A DNA stretch of 8,090 bases from Burkholderiales bacterium (lineage in GTDB: Bacteria; Pseudomonadota; Gammaproteobacteria; Burkholderiales; Thiobacillaceae). This document shows, piece by piece, positions 1-6,409 of this stretch. Numbering within the stretch: position 1 is the first letter of the stretch; every line of letters begins with the position of its first letter. The DNA lies in NCBI GenBank assembly GCA_005793645.1, contig SXRG01000063.1, forward strand, positions 1-8,090. Reading direction: 5' to 3'. The notes under the pieces are model-generated. The model had not been told where the DNA came from. It saw only the letters and a list, made by a program, of their open reading frames with translations, and searched no databases. A program made the translations under genes and the position numbers.

Positions 1-902
1 ACCGTAGCCCAGATATCGTCAATAACCGCGACCTTGGCGTGCATGAAGCTGATATGGTATTCGCGAATCTCGATGCCCACCTCGAGAAAATTGCGGTACA
101 GCGCCCGCGAGGCCTCGCGCACCAGAGGGTGATCCGAACGGCCCTGCAAGAGGATGACAACCCGCACGCCGCGTTGGGCCGCATCGACCAGGGCACGACG
201 CAAGGCCATGCCGGGCAAAAAATAGGCATTCGCAATCACGATCTCGCGTCGTGCGCTTTGAATTGCGCGCAGATAAGCCTGCTCGATGTCGCGCCGGTGT
301 CGCAGGTTATCGCGCAGCACAAATTGCGCCAGGGCCTCACCGCGCGGGGTCATGTCCATGCACAAGCGCGGGGAACGGGCCGGTCGACGGTGCAACTGGC
401 TCCAGGACAGGCGCCGCCACAGGCGTCGCGTGGCCGGATAGATATCGGCCAACAGGGGACCTTCAACGCGCACCGCATAATCGTAGCGATGATCCGGCCG
501 CCCCGGTGCGTTACGGTCATCGATCACATTGATGCCACCGACAAAAGCCGTGCGGGCATCAATCACCACCAGCTTGCGATGCAAACGACGCAGACGCGGC
601 CAATGCAGGCCCAGCCGAGGCGGCCGATAAATGAGCAGATCCACACCAGTGACCCGCCATTCATGGCGGATATCCTCATCAAAGCCCAAGACACCAAACC
701 CGTCCAACATCACCCTGACCCGTACCCCGCGCAACACGGCACGACTGAGAGCATGTGCAACCTCATAGCCAATATGATCCGCCGCAAAAATGTAACTCTC
801 GAAATAGATCTCGCGCTCGGCTGTCTCGATGGCGGCAATCAGGACGGGAAAGTAAGCCGCACCATTTTCCAGCAAATCGATACGATTCCCAGCGCGCAGC
901 AT
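1..902 (-). CDS. clsB: Cardiolipin synthase B-like phospholipase D family protein, 3' end cut by window edge
   Basis: A minus-strand frame stays open from an ATG at 902 to the window edge (300 codons visible), so the C-terminus is missing; E. coli ClsB is about 413 residues from memory. Two phospholipase D HKD motifs are visible: H108-R-K110 with D115, followed by the GG of FVGGINV, and H288-A-K290 with D295, cut just as the glycine/serine/asparagine part begins. Between them lies a stretch very like E. coli ClsB (REIVIANAYFLPG, residues 219-231). Such enzymes condense phospholipid headgroups at the inner membrane to make cardiolipin; ClsB can also make phosphatidylglycerol. The start overlaps the stop of the upstream ybhP-like gene in TGATG, with no clear Shine-Dalgarno, which suggests coupled translation. 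The pairing with ybhP is the same as in E. coli. The ClsB subfamily is a strong call; the exact lipid product is inferred. Confidence 0.93.
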   Translation of the reverse strand, partial: MLRAGNRIDLLENGAAYFPVLIAAIETAEREIYFESYIFAADHIGYEVAHALSRAVLRGVRVRVMLDGFGVLGFDEDIRHEWRVTGVDLLIYRPPRLGLHWPRLRRLHRKLVVIDARTAFVGGINVIDDRNAPGRPDHRYDYAVRVEGPLLADIYPATRRLWRRLSWSQLHRRPARSPRLCMDMTPRGEALAQFVLRDNLRHRRDIEQAYLRAIQSARREIVIANAYFLPGMALRRALVDAAQRGVRVVILLQGRSDHPLVREASRALYRNFLEVGIEIREYHISFMHAKVAVIDDIWAT

Positions 903-1657
903 CAGGAGGGAGACAAGTGGGCCGTCAAGACCGCATGGTCTGACAAACGCCGCCACAATGTACCGTGCAACACCGTGGCGGTATTGGCCCTGAAACCACG
1001 CACATAGATGCGGTCCAGGGGGAACAAGGGTAAAGCTGCAGGGAAACTACGCGCCGGCTGGCCATGCACCAGGCCAAACACTTCGCGCACGGCCAGCGCA
1101 CTCTCCAGGTGTGCACAGGCACTGCCACGCCAGTCATTAAAATCGCCGGCCATGATCAAGGGAGCATCTTCGGGCACCGTAGCGCGAATACGCCGGATGA
1201 TCTGGGCAATCTGCCGCAAGCGACTGCCCTCAGTCAACGCGAGATGGAGACAAATGGCATGCAAGGGTTGGTCCAATCCAGGAACATCCAATTGGCAATG
1301 CAACAAGCCTCGCTGTTCAAAGGCATGGCCGGAGATGTCCTCGTTTTCCCATTTCAAAATAGGGAAACGCGACAGGATGGCATTACCGTGGTGGCCATGC
1401 TCATAGACGGCGTTCCTGCCGTAGGCGTAATTTCCCCAATCACGCCCGGCCCAAAACTCAGGTGATGAAGCATCCGCCCAGTTCAGAAAGCGCCGACTGC
1501 GACGCGCATGGTGGCCCTGCACCTCCTGCAAAAACACGATATCTGGCTTAAGCATATGCAAACGATCGCGCATCTCGTGCAGAACCATGCGCCGGCCAAA
1601 GAACGACACGCCCTTGTGCAGGTTGTAACTGGCGACATACAGATTCGCGAGGCTCAT
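902..1657 (-). CDS. ybhP: YbhP-like endonuclease/exonuclease/phosphatase (EEP) fold protein
   Basis: This 251-residue protein carries the metal-dependent EEP-fold signatures in order: N12 in SYNLHKG, E45 in LQEVQ, H138 in CLHLAL, D172 and N174 in GDFND, D215 in LDRIYV, and D240-H241 in LSDHAVL. The block YGRNAVYEHGHHGNAILSR (residues 79-97) closely matches my memory of E. coli YbhP (253 residues), which also lies next to clsB. All expected catalytic residues are present, so a phosphodiesterase or phosphatase is expected; the substrate is unknown and a lipid-linked role is only suggested by the neighbour. No signal peptide or membrane segment is seen. The ATG at 1657 was chosen because it overlaps the nudB stop in ATGA, has GGGGA four bases upstream, and puts the conserved N-terminal strand right after the start. 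Upstream in-frame starts reach 1726 but would lie inside nudB. Confidence 0.92.
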   Translation of the reverse strand: MSLANLYVASYNLHKGVSFFGRRMVLHEMRDRLHMLKPDIVFLQEVQGHHARRSRRFLNWADASSPEFWAGRDWGNYAYGRNAVYEHGHHGNAILSRFPILKWENEDISGHAFEQRGLLHCQLDVPGLDQPLHAICLHLALTEGSRLRQIAQIIRRIRATVPEDAPLIMAGDFNDWRGSACAHLESALAVREVFGLVHGQPARSFPAALPLFPLDRIYVRGFRANTATVLHGTLWRRLSDHAVLTAHLSPS

Positions 1658-2088
1658 GCCGTCCCCAAGCGACGAATCGCTGCGGCGTTTGAAGATGAGA
1701 AGCATGCGTCCGCCGCTGCACGCCATGGCAGCCAGCGCTGCGCCGTGTGTTCGGCCGGAGCCAGCCGCACCATCACCGGCGCGGGAAGTTTCAGACCGAA
1801 CAGATGTTCGCGGTTATGTGTCGTGCCGGGCGCATATCGATGCCGGTAACACTCAAAAATTTCATAATCGGTGTGATAGCCCAAGTCGGACACCCCCTCG
1901 GCAGCCAACCCGGTTTCTTCAAAAAGCTCGCGGATTGCGGTGTCAAGCAGCGCCTCGCCCGCCTCCTGGCTGCCGGTGACGGACTGCCACCAGCCGGGAT
2001 GATCGGCGCGTTCGAGCAGTAATACCTGAAGATCTGCGGTATACACCAGCACCAAGACGGAAACAGGCGTTTTGAATGGACTGCTCAC
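1654..2088 (-). CDS. nudB: Dihydroneopterin triphosphate diphosphatase (Nudix hydrolase NudB)
   Basis: The 144-residue protein has a complete Nudix box: G39, E45, R53-E54, E57-E58 and G60, fitting Gx5Ex7REUxEExGU. Family-specific stretches also match NudB: WWQSVTGSQEAGE around residues 33-45 and EIFECYRHRYAPG near residues 76-88. Its length is close to the E. coli enzyme (150 residues). NudB removes pyrophosphate from dihydroneopterin triphosphate in the cytoplasm, an early step of folate synthesis. The start is a GTG at 2088 that overlaps the aspS stop as GTGA, and the gene ends in an ATGA overlap with the ybhP-like gene, so both junctions point to translational coupling. The aspS-nudB adjacency is also found in E. 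coli. Confidence 0.95.
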   Translation of the reverse strand: MSSPFKTPVSVLVLVYTADLQVLLLERADHPGWWQSVTGSQEAGEALLDTAIRELFEETGLAAEGVSDLGYHTDYEIFECYRHRYAPGTTHNREHLFGLKLPAPVMVRLAPAEHTAQRWLPWRAAADACFSSSNAAAIRRLGTA

Positions 2089-3872
2089 CCCGCCACAGGC
2101 TGCGTATTACGCAAGCGAATATGCAGTTCGCGTAGCTGCTTCTCGTCCACCAGGTTGGGCGCACCGGTCATCAAGCAGTTTGCACGCTGAGTTTTGGGGA
2201 ATGCGATGACATCACGAATCGATTCGGCACCGGCCATCAGCGTGACCAGACGGTCGAGACCAAAAGCCAGTCCGCCGTGCGGCGGCGCGCCAAATTGCAA
2301 GGCATCCAGCAAGAAACCGAACTTGTTGCGGCGTTCTTCTTCGCTGATGTTGAGTGCGGCGAACACCTGTTCCTGTACCGCTTCGCGGTGGATCCGGATG
2401 GAGCCGCCGCCCACCTCCCAGCCGTTGAGTACCATGTCATAGGCCTTGGACAGGGCGGCGCCGGGGTTGCTGGTCAGCAGTTCCTCGTGGCCATCCTTGG
2501 GGCTGGTGAACGGATGGTGCAGGGCGTCCCAGCGGTTTTCGTCCTCGTTGAACTCGAACATGGGGAAATCGACCACCCAGAGCGGCGCCCAAGCGCGGCC
2601 ATCGACAAAGCCCTTCTCATGGCCGATCTTGGTACGCAGGGCACCCAAGGCGTCATTGACGACCTTGGCCTTGTCAGCGCCGAAAAAGATCAGGTCGCCG
2701 TTCTGCGCACCCGTACGCTCCATCACTGTTTTGAGTGCGGCTTCGGACAGATTTTTAACGATGGGCGATTGCAGGCCAGCCTCGTTAAGTTGGGTGACAT
2801 CGTTGACCTTGATGTATGCCAGACCCTTGGCGCCATAAATCTTGACGAACTCGGTGCAAGCGTCAATCTCACCACGCGTCAGCGATGCCCCGCCGGGGAT
2901 ACGCATCGCCGCCACGCGACCCTTGGCATCATTGGCCGGGCCGGAGAATACCTTGAACGCCACCGCCTTCATCGCATCGGTAACCTCGGTGATCTCCAGG
3001 GTCACGCGCATATCAGGCTTGTCAGAGCCATAGCGGCCCATCGCCTCGGCATAGGCCATACGCGGGAAAGGGTTGGGTAGATCAATATCCATCGCCTGTT
3101 TGAAGGTGGCGCGGATCATGCCCTCGACCAGATCCATGACATCGTTTTCTTCAACGAAGGACATCTCCATATCCACCTGGGTGAATTCGGGCTGGCGATC
3201 AGCGCGCAAATCTTCGTCGCGGAAACATTTGGTGATCTGGAAATAGCGCTCGAAGCCCGACACCATCAACAGTTGTTTGAATAACTGCGGCGACTGCGGC
3301 AGGGCATAGAACATGCCGTCATGCACCCGCGAGGGCACCAGGTAGTCGCGCGCACCTTCCGGCGTCGAACGCGTCAGCATCGGTGTCTCGATCTCTATGA
3401 AACCGCTGCCGTCGAGATAATCGCGCATCAGCTTGGCAACGCGATAGCGCAGCATCATGTTCTTTTGCATGGCATCACGCCGCAGATCCAGATAGCGGTA
3501 TTGCAGGCGGATGTTTTCGCTGAGATTGTCATCGTCAAGCTGGAAAGGCGGCGTGGCGCTGGCATTGAGCACCTCGATTTCGCGCGTCAGCACCTCGATC
3601 ATGCCGGTACCGATGTTGGCGTTTTCGGTGCCGGCAGGCCGCGCCCGTACCAGACCCCGGATGCGCAACACAAATTCACCACGCACGGCTTCGGCCGTTT
3701 TGAAGGCATCGACCGTATCAGGATCAACCACCACCTGCACCAAGCCATCACGATCGCGCAGATCAATGAAGATCACCCCGCCGTGGTCACGGCGGCGATG
3801 CGCCCAGCCACACAATACAATTTCCTGACCAATATGCTCGGCGCGTACCGCCCCGCAGTAATGTGAACGCAT
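2085..3872 (-). CDS. aspS: Aspartyl-tRNA synthetase (probably non-discriminating)
   Basis: This is a full-length bacterial-type AspRS of 595 residues (E. coli has 590). The N-terminal OB-fold anticodon-binding domain covers about residues 1-105. The class II catalytic core carries motif 2 (FRDEDLRADRQPEF, 217-230) and motif 3 (GLAFGLDR, 534-541), with the bacterial GAD insertion domain between them. It charges tRNA(Asp) with aspartate in the cytoplasm. H30 (in RRRDHGG) and G81 (in RPAG) align with the His/Gly pair reported for the non-discriminating enzyme of Pseudomonas aeruginosa, where discriminating enzymes have Leu and Lys. It may therefore also charge tRNA(Asn); that part is inference. 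The ATG at 3872 has AAGGA five bases upstream. The gene follows DUF502 by 26 bases and overlaps nudB by four. Confidence 0.98.
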   Translation of the reverse strand: MRSHYCGAVRAEHIGQEIVLCGWAHRRRDHGGVIFIDLRDRDGLVQVVVDPDTVDAFKTAEAVRGEFVLRIRGLVRARPAGTENANIGTGMIEVLTREIEVLNASATPPFQLDDDNLSENIRLQYRYLDLRRDAMQKNMMLRYRVAKLMRDYLDGSGFIEIETPMLTRSTPEGARDYLVPSRVHDGMFYALPQSPQLFKQLLMVSGFERYFQITKCFRDEDLRADRQPEFTQVDMEMSFVEENDVMDLVEGMIRATFKQAMDIDLPNPFPRMAYAEAMGRYGSDKPDMRVTLEITEVTDAMKAVAFKVFSGPANDAKGRVAAMRIPGGASLTRGEIDACTEFVKIYGAKGLAYIKVNDVTQLNEAGLQSPIVKNLSEAALKTVMERTGAQNGDLIFFGADKAKVVNDALGALRTKIGHEKGFVDGRAWAPLWVVDFPMFEFNEDENRWDALHHPFTSPKDGHEELLTSNPGAALSKAYDMVLNGWEVGGGSIRIHREAVQEQVFAALNISEEERRNKFGFLLDALQFGAPPHGGLAFGLDRLVTLMAGAESIRDVIAFPKTQRANCLMTGAPNLVDEKQLRELHIRLRNTQPVAG

Positions 3873-3877
3873 AAAAA

Positions 3878-3882
3878 TCCTT
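3878..3882 (-). promoter_or_regulatory. Ribosome binding site of aspS
   Basis: AAGGA sits five bases before the aspS ATG, in the 26-base spacer after the DUF502 stop. It fixes the aspS start and is the clearest Shine-Dalgarno of the six-gene array; the genes downstream of it rely largely on stop/start overlaps. Confidence 0.75.
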
Positions 3883-3898
3883 AATTTGAAGCCGATGT

Positions 3899-4498
3899 TT
3901 AAGCGACCGGCTGAGACGGCGGCGCAACCACGCCCATGGAGATAATGTATTTGAGCGCCGCATCGACCGAAACATTAACTTCCAACGTCGCGTCACGGCG
4001 TACATAAAAATAAAAACCGTTCACCGGACTAGGGGTGGTTGGGATGAACACACCAACGTAGTCATCGCCCAACTCTGGTGCAAGTTCTCGCGGCACATTG
4101 GTCTGAAAGGCCAGCGACCAGGCCTCAGGATGCGGATAGCGCACCAGCAACACCTTCTTGAACGCATTGCCCTCACTGGACAACAAAGTATCGGAGACCT
4201 GCTTGACGCTGCCGTAGATGGAATTGACCACCGGGATGCGGTTGAGGATACCGTGCCACCAATCAAGCAACTTCTGCCCAATCAGATTGGCTGCAAACAG
4301 CCCGGTGAACAGGATGATGACCAAGGTCAGGATTACCCCGCCACCCCGCACCGGTGTGCCCAGCCAGGCGTCCGGCCGCCAGCTCTCAGGCAGCAGCAGC
4401 AAGCTGGTGTCCATGGCGCCAATCAATGCGTTGAGCACCCACAGAGTGATCCCCAACGGCACCCAAATCAACAGACCGGTAACGAAATAACGCTTCAT
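3899..4498 (-). CDS. DUF502 family inner-membrane protein
   Basis: The 199-residue product matches the DUF502 (COG2928) family. Two hydrophobic segments lie at about residues 5-29 and 54-76, after a short basic N-terminus (MKR). They are followed by a soluble part of about 120 residues. Conserved-looking stretches are RIPVVNSIYGSVKQ (88-101) and FIPTTPSPVNGF (151-162), both typical of the family as I know it. The function is not established; it is expected in the cytoplasmic membrane. The ATG at 4498 lies two bases after the stop of the FmdB-type gene (TGACCATG) and starts directly before the first membrane segment. A longer frame reaches 4540 but would overlap the upstream gene and add an atypical N-terminus. 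The position between fmdB and aspS recurs, to my recollection, in other proteobacteria. Confidence 0.92.
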   Translation of the reverse strand: MKRYFVTGLLIWVPLGITLWVLNALIGAMDTSLLLLPESWRPDAWLGTPVRGGGVILTLVIILFTGLFAANLIGQKLLDWWHGILNRIPVVNSIYGSVKQVSDTLLSSEGNAFKKVLLVRYPHPEAWSLAFQTNVPRELAPELGDDYVGVFIPTTPSPVNGFYFYVRRDATLEVNVSVDAALKYIISMGVVAPPSQPVA

Positions 4499-4500
4499 GG

Positions 4501-4749
4501 TCAGCTCGCCGGGCAACCGGAACAGCCACCCGTGCCACAAGCCGGGGCCTCAGCCTTGGCCGCCGAACCGTTCTTGAAATCGGTGGCGTACCAGCCGCTA
4601 CCCTTCAGAGCGAAACCAGCGGCCGTCACTTGCTTGGTATAAGCAGACTGTCCGCATTGCGGACAAACCGTCAACAGGGCATCGCTGACCTTTTGCATTT
4701 CGTCCTGCGCATGACCGCAGGCACTACATTGATAGGTATAGATAGGCAT
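4501..4749 (-). CDS. FmdB-type zinc ribbon protein
   Basis: This small protein of 82 residues begins MPIYTYQC, the hallmark of the FmdB/CxxC_CxxC_SSSS zinc ribbon family. C8-x-x-C11 and C29-x-x-C32 should bind one zinc ion. The middle (residues 44-57) includes the GFALKGSGWYATD stretch common in the family. An alanine/serine-rich tail ends in a second cysteine cluster (C71, C76, C79). The biological role is unknown; the name comes from a putative regulator of formamidase genes, and proteins of this kind are usually annotated as regulatory without proof. The ATG at 4749 is preferred because it gives the canonical N-terminus; the only upstream in-frame start nearby is TTG at 4758. No clear Shine-Dalgarno is seen. 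It is the first gene of the six-gene array. Confidence 0.93.
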   Translation of the reverse strand: MPIYTYQCSACGHAQDEMQKVSDALLTVCPQCGQSAYTKQVTAAGFALKGSGWYATDFKNGSAAKAEAPACGTGGCSGCPAS

Positions 4750-4778
4750 GATTTTCAAAGAAAAAAGACTCTGCGCGA

Positions 4779-4784
4779 ATTATA
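4779..4784 (-). promoter_or_regulatory. Candidate -10 box for the fmdB-DUF502-aspS-nudB-ybhP-clsB array
   Basis: A perfect TATAAT lies on the minus strand 29 bases before the fmdB-type ATG, in the 108-base gap after the upstream gene. No good -35 hexamer is found at 16-18 bases (the best is TCGCAA or GTCGCA) and there is no extended -10 TG. Nothing else in the gap (4750-4857) is convincing: a T-rich run (CTTTTTTCTTT) lies just before the start codon but no strong hairpin precedes it. A sigma-70-type promoter is likely but unproven. Confidence 0.5.
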
Positions 4785-4857
4785 CCCGGGCGACCATCGC
4801 TTGCGACGACCACAATCAAGGATTAAACCAATACCTCCGACAGAGACTCAAACCACA

Positions 4858-5742
4858 CTACCCCATCCAATGCCGGACATCTTGCAAGCCCTGCGTCAGG
4901 GAGGGCGCGTGACCGTCACCATAGCATTGAATCAAGGTTACCACCCTTGGTGGGCGAGCCTGTTGGCACAGTTCAATCAAAGTAACCCGTGCAGTCTTAG
5001 AGGTGAGAGCAGAGCCATTAACCGTGCCCAAGGCATCCATCGACACTTCTTGCGTTTGTAGGGAGATATACTCCTCGGGTGTGCATAACACCGCATTGAA
5101 ATCTTTAATTTGCCCACATAGATCCGATGCACACCCACGGTCGGCCCGCTTTCCAGCCTCCTTGACCATGGGCACCAATAGATCCTCTGCCCGCCGCCGA
5201 GCCATGCGTTCGGCCACCACATCAAACAAGCTATCCATCAAACGAATAACCAGCGCTGTACGCACCTCCGCCTCGGACGCTCCGGGGCAAAGCACGGCGT
5301 GGTGGTCAAAATTCCATATCTGGCGCGGTAGATCCCGCACCAAGAAACCATCCATCTCGCTTGGCCCAAAATCGTTGCGCACCGTATGCTCTACCGTCAA
5401 CAGGGCACACATACCGTGGCAACTGTCACCATGAGCCTCTGCGTAAGCTCGCGCCTCTGGAGTCCGGCACAGGGCCGACTGAATTTCATCCGGAGCTGCA
5501 AACAAGGCCCGAACTAAAGGTTGATGGAGAAAGGCCTCACGGTTTACCTGCAAGGGGCCAGGGATCTCGGACACCAAGGCCTCGACATAGGCCAGCGATT
5601 GACCCACGGCGGGCAAGTACGGGGCCGGATAAGGGCAGGCATGAACCAGACGAGGATCCACACGATCGACCCCACGGCGCAGGATGGCCAGCATCCGTTC
5701 TGGCACGCTCGAGCGTTTAACCCGCTCCCAAAAAGGGCTCAT
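4858..5742 (-). CDS. Uncharacterised protein downstream of ssb
   Basis: I do not recognise a named family for this 294-residue protein. It looks soluble: no signal peptide and no membrane segment. Recognisable patches are QVNREAFLHQPLVRALF (65-81), a central DLPRQIWNFDHHAVL (137-151) with adjacent H147 and H148, and a likely long helix rich in Arg/Glu (about 159-199). Residues 65-81 remind me of conserved hypothetical proteins in beta- and gammaproteobacteria, but this is from memory. The protein has about nine cysteines, none in an obvious metal-binding CxxC pair. The ATG at 5742 is chosen over the TTG at 5757 because GAGGG sits four bases upstream. It lies 30 bases after ssb, so it is probably cotranscribed with ssb, but no role in DNA metabolism can be claimed from this. 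Confidence 0.85.
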   Translation of the reverse strand: MSPFWERVKRSSVPERMLAILRRGVDRVDPRLVHACPYPAPYLPAVGQSLAYVEALVSEIPGPLQVNREAFLHQPLVRALFAAPDEIQSALCRTPEARAYAEAHGDSCHGMCALLTVEHTVRNDFGPSEMDGFLVRDLPRQIWNFDHHAVLCPGASEAEVRTALVIRLMDSLFDVVAERMARRRAEDLLVPMVKEAGKRADRGCASDLCGQIKDFNAVLCTPEEYISLQTQEVSMDALGTVNGSALTSKTARVTLIELCQQARPPRVVTLIQCYGDGHAPSLTQGLQDVRHWMG

Positions 5743-5772
5743 CCGGCCCTCGCCCAATCCCTGAGAAGCCCA

Positions 5773-6219
5773 TCAGAACGGGATGTCGTCCTCCGGTGCG
5801 CCGAAGTCCTGGGCGCTAGAGGCTGCCGTCGGACGACCACGCGAGACCTCAGAACCGGCTTCATCGAACGCCGCGCTACTACCCCCACTCCGTCCACCCA
5901 GCATTTGCATCCGGTCACCACGAATCTCGGTAGTGTAGCGGTCAGCACCCGTCTTATCCTGCCACTTGCGGGTACGCAGGGATCCCTCGACATAAACGGA
6001 GCTCCCCTTTTTAAGGTACTGCCCGCAGACCTCAGCCGTCTTGCCAAAGAAAGCCACACTATGCCACTCGGTCACTTCCTGCATCGCCCCGCTCTTATCC
6101 TTGAACTTATCAGTCGTAGCTAGGCGCAGGTTTGCCACCGCGTCACCGCTGGGCAGATAGCGCATTTCAGGGTCAGCCCCTAAATTGCCGATCAGGATGA
6201 CTTTGTTAACTGATGCCAT
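5773..6219 (-). CDS. ssb: Single-stranded DNA-binding protein
   Basis: The 148-residue product has the SSB OB-fold at about residues 1-107, starting MASVNKVILIGNLGADPE and including TEWHSVAFFGK (50-60) and YVEGSLRTRKW (76-86). A short glycine/serine-rich linker follows, and the protein ends in the acidic tip DDIPF that recruits partner proteins. It binds single-stranded DNA, normally as a tetramer, during replication, repair and recombination. It is shorter than E. coli SSB (178 residues), the difference being in the linker. The ATG at 6219 has GGAG six bases upstream (6226-6229). It is separated from the upstream transporter gene by 190 bases that may hold its promoter. In E. coli ssb is divergent from uvrA with a shared SOS box; here a transporter gene lies between them. 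Confidence 0.98.
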   Translation of the reverse strand: MASVNKVILIGNLGADPEMRYLPSGDAVANLRLATTDKFKDKSGAMQEVTEWHSVAFFGKTAEVCGQYLKKGSSVYVEGSLRTRKWQDKTGADRYTTEIRGDRMQMLGGRSGGSSAAFDEAGSEVSRGRPTAASSAQDFGAPEDDIPF

Positions 6220-6251
6220 GAAAATCTCCGTATAGTGTGTTTGAGCCGTTC

Positions 6252-6257
6252 ATTCTA
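6252..6257 (-). promoter_or_regulatory. Weak candidate -10 box for ssb
   Basis: TAGAAT (5 of 6 matches to TATAAT) lies on the minus strand 32 bases before the ssb ATG, giving a plausible leader of about 25 bases that includes the GGAG site. The -35 candidate at 17 bases, TTCTCG, matches only three positions. The nearby 7-base inverted repeat overlaps this -35 area. Confidence 0.3.
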
Positions 6258-6264
6258 TCCGTCT

Positions 6265-6301
6265 TGGAGCAACTCGAGAATCATCCCACCGTAATGCTCC
6301 A
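6265..6301. repeat. Inverted repeat with 7-base arms upstream of ssb
   Basis: TGGAGCA (6265-6271) and TGCTCCA (6295-6301) are perfect inverted repeats separated by 23 bases. The centres are 30 bases apart, about three helical turns, and the left arm lies just upstream of the candidate ssb -10 box. It could be a two-site operator or an RNA hairpin with a large loop; it could also be chance. Confidence 0.35.
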
Positions 6302-6326
6302 TTTTGACCGTGCCCACACATTGGTA

Positions 6327-6359
6327 ATGCCACTAAGTCGTCATCGGTGGCATGGCCAC
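6327..6359. repeat. Three-arm set of alternative hairpins upstream of ssb
   Basis: ATGCCAC (6327-6333) is the exact inverse of GTGGCAT (6347-6353), with a 13-base loop. GTGGC (6347-6351) is also the exact inverse of GCCAC (6355-6359), with a three-base loop. The middle arm can pair with only one partner at a time, so the transcript has two exclusive folds. No T-run follows either hairpin in the direction of transcription, so a classic intrinsic terminator for the transporter gene is not supported. Confidence 0.4.
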
Positions 6360-6409
6360 GAAATACAGGGCAATCAAAGACCGCCCAGCGCCACCATCAT
6401 TTTCTCCTG

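Larger units (their letters stand above)
6220..6409 (-). other. 190-base leader/intergenic region upstream of ssb
   Basis: This gap between the transporter stop and the ssb start contains no convincing gene. It holds two inverted repeats (listed separately), a weak -10-like hexamer, and an AGGAG sequence right after the transporter stop that precedes only a seven-codon frame (6397 to 6374). One minus-strand frame is open for nearly 50 codons across the region but has no good start or recognisable product. No LexA-type CTG-N10-CAG palindrome was found by eye. Confidence 0.6.

Noticed and set aside
39..1007. Long plus-strand open frame of 322 codons opposite clsB
   Set aside because: The minus strand in this stretch encodes a clear phospholipase D protein with both HKD motifs. 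The plus-strand translation has no recognisable domain and is a shadow frame.
1658..1726. N-terminal extension of the ybhP-like protein using a start at 1726 or 1705
   Set aside because: The extension lies inside the nudB coding region, has no similarity to the family N-terminus, and the ATG at 1657 has both an ATGA overlap and a GGGGA site.
2277..3080. Plus-strand open frame of 267 codons opposite aspS
   Set aside because: It is fully covered by the conserved AspRS coding sequence on the other strand and has no recognisable motif.
4750..4857. Intrinsic terminator after the uncharacterised gene, suggested by a T-rich run near 4763
   Set aside because: No stable GC-rich stem lies directly before the T-run. 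The only nearby hairpin (TCGC/GCGA) has a two-base loop and is about 35 bases away.
6248..6397. Minus-strand frame open for almost 50 codons between the transporter and ssb
   Set aside because: It has no good start codon with a ribosome binding site, only a late GTG, and no recognisable product. An opening of this length is not unusual by chance.
6374..6408. AGGAG followed by ATG right after the transporter stop, as if a further gene began there
   Set aside because: The frame closes after seven codons (MVALGGL). No frameshifted continuation gives a recognisable protein, so it is at most a remnant or a leader peptide.
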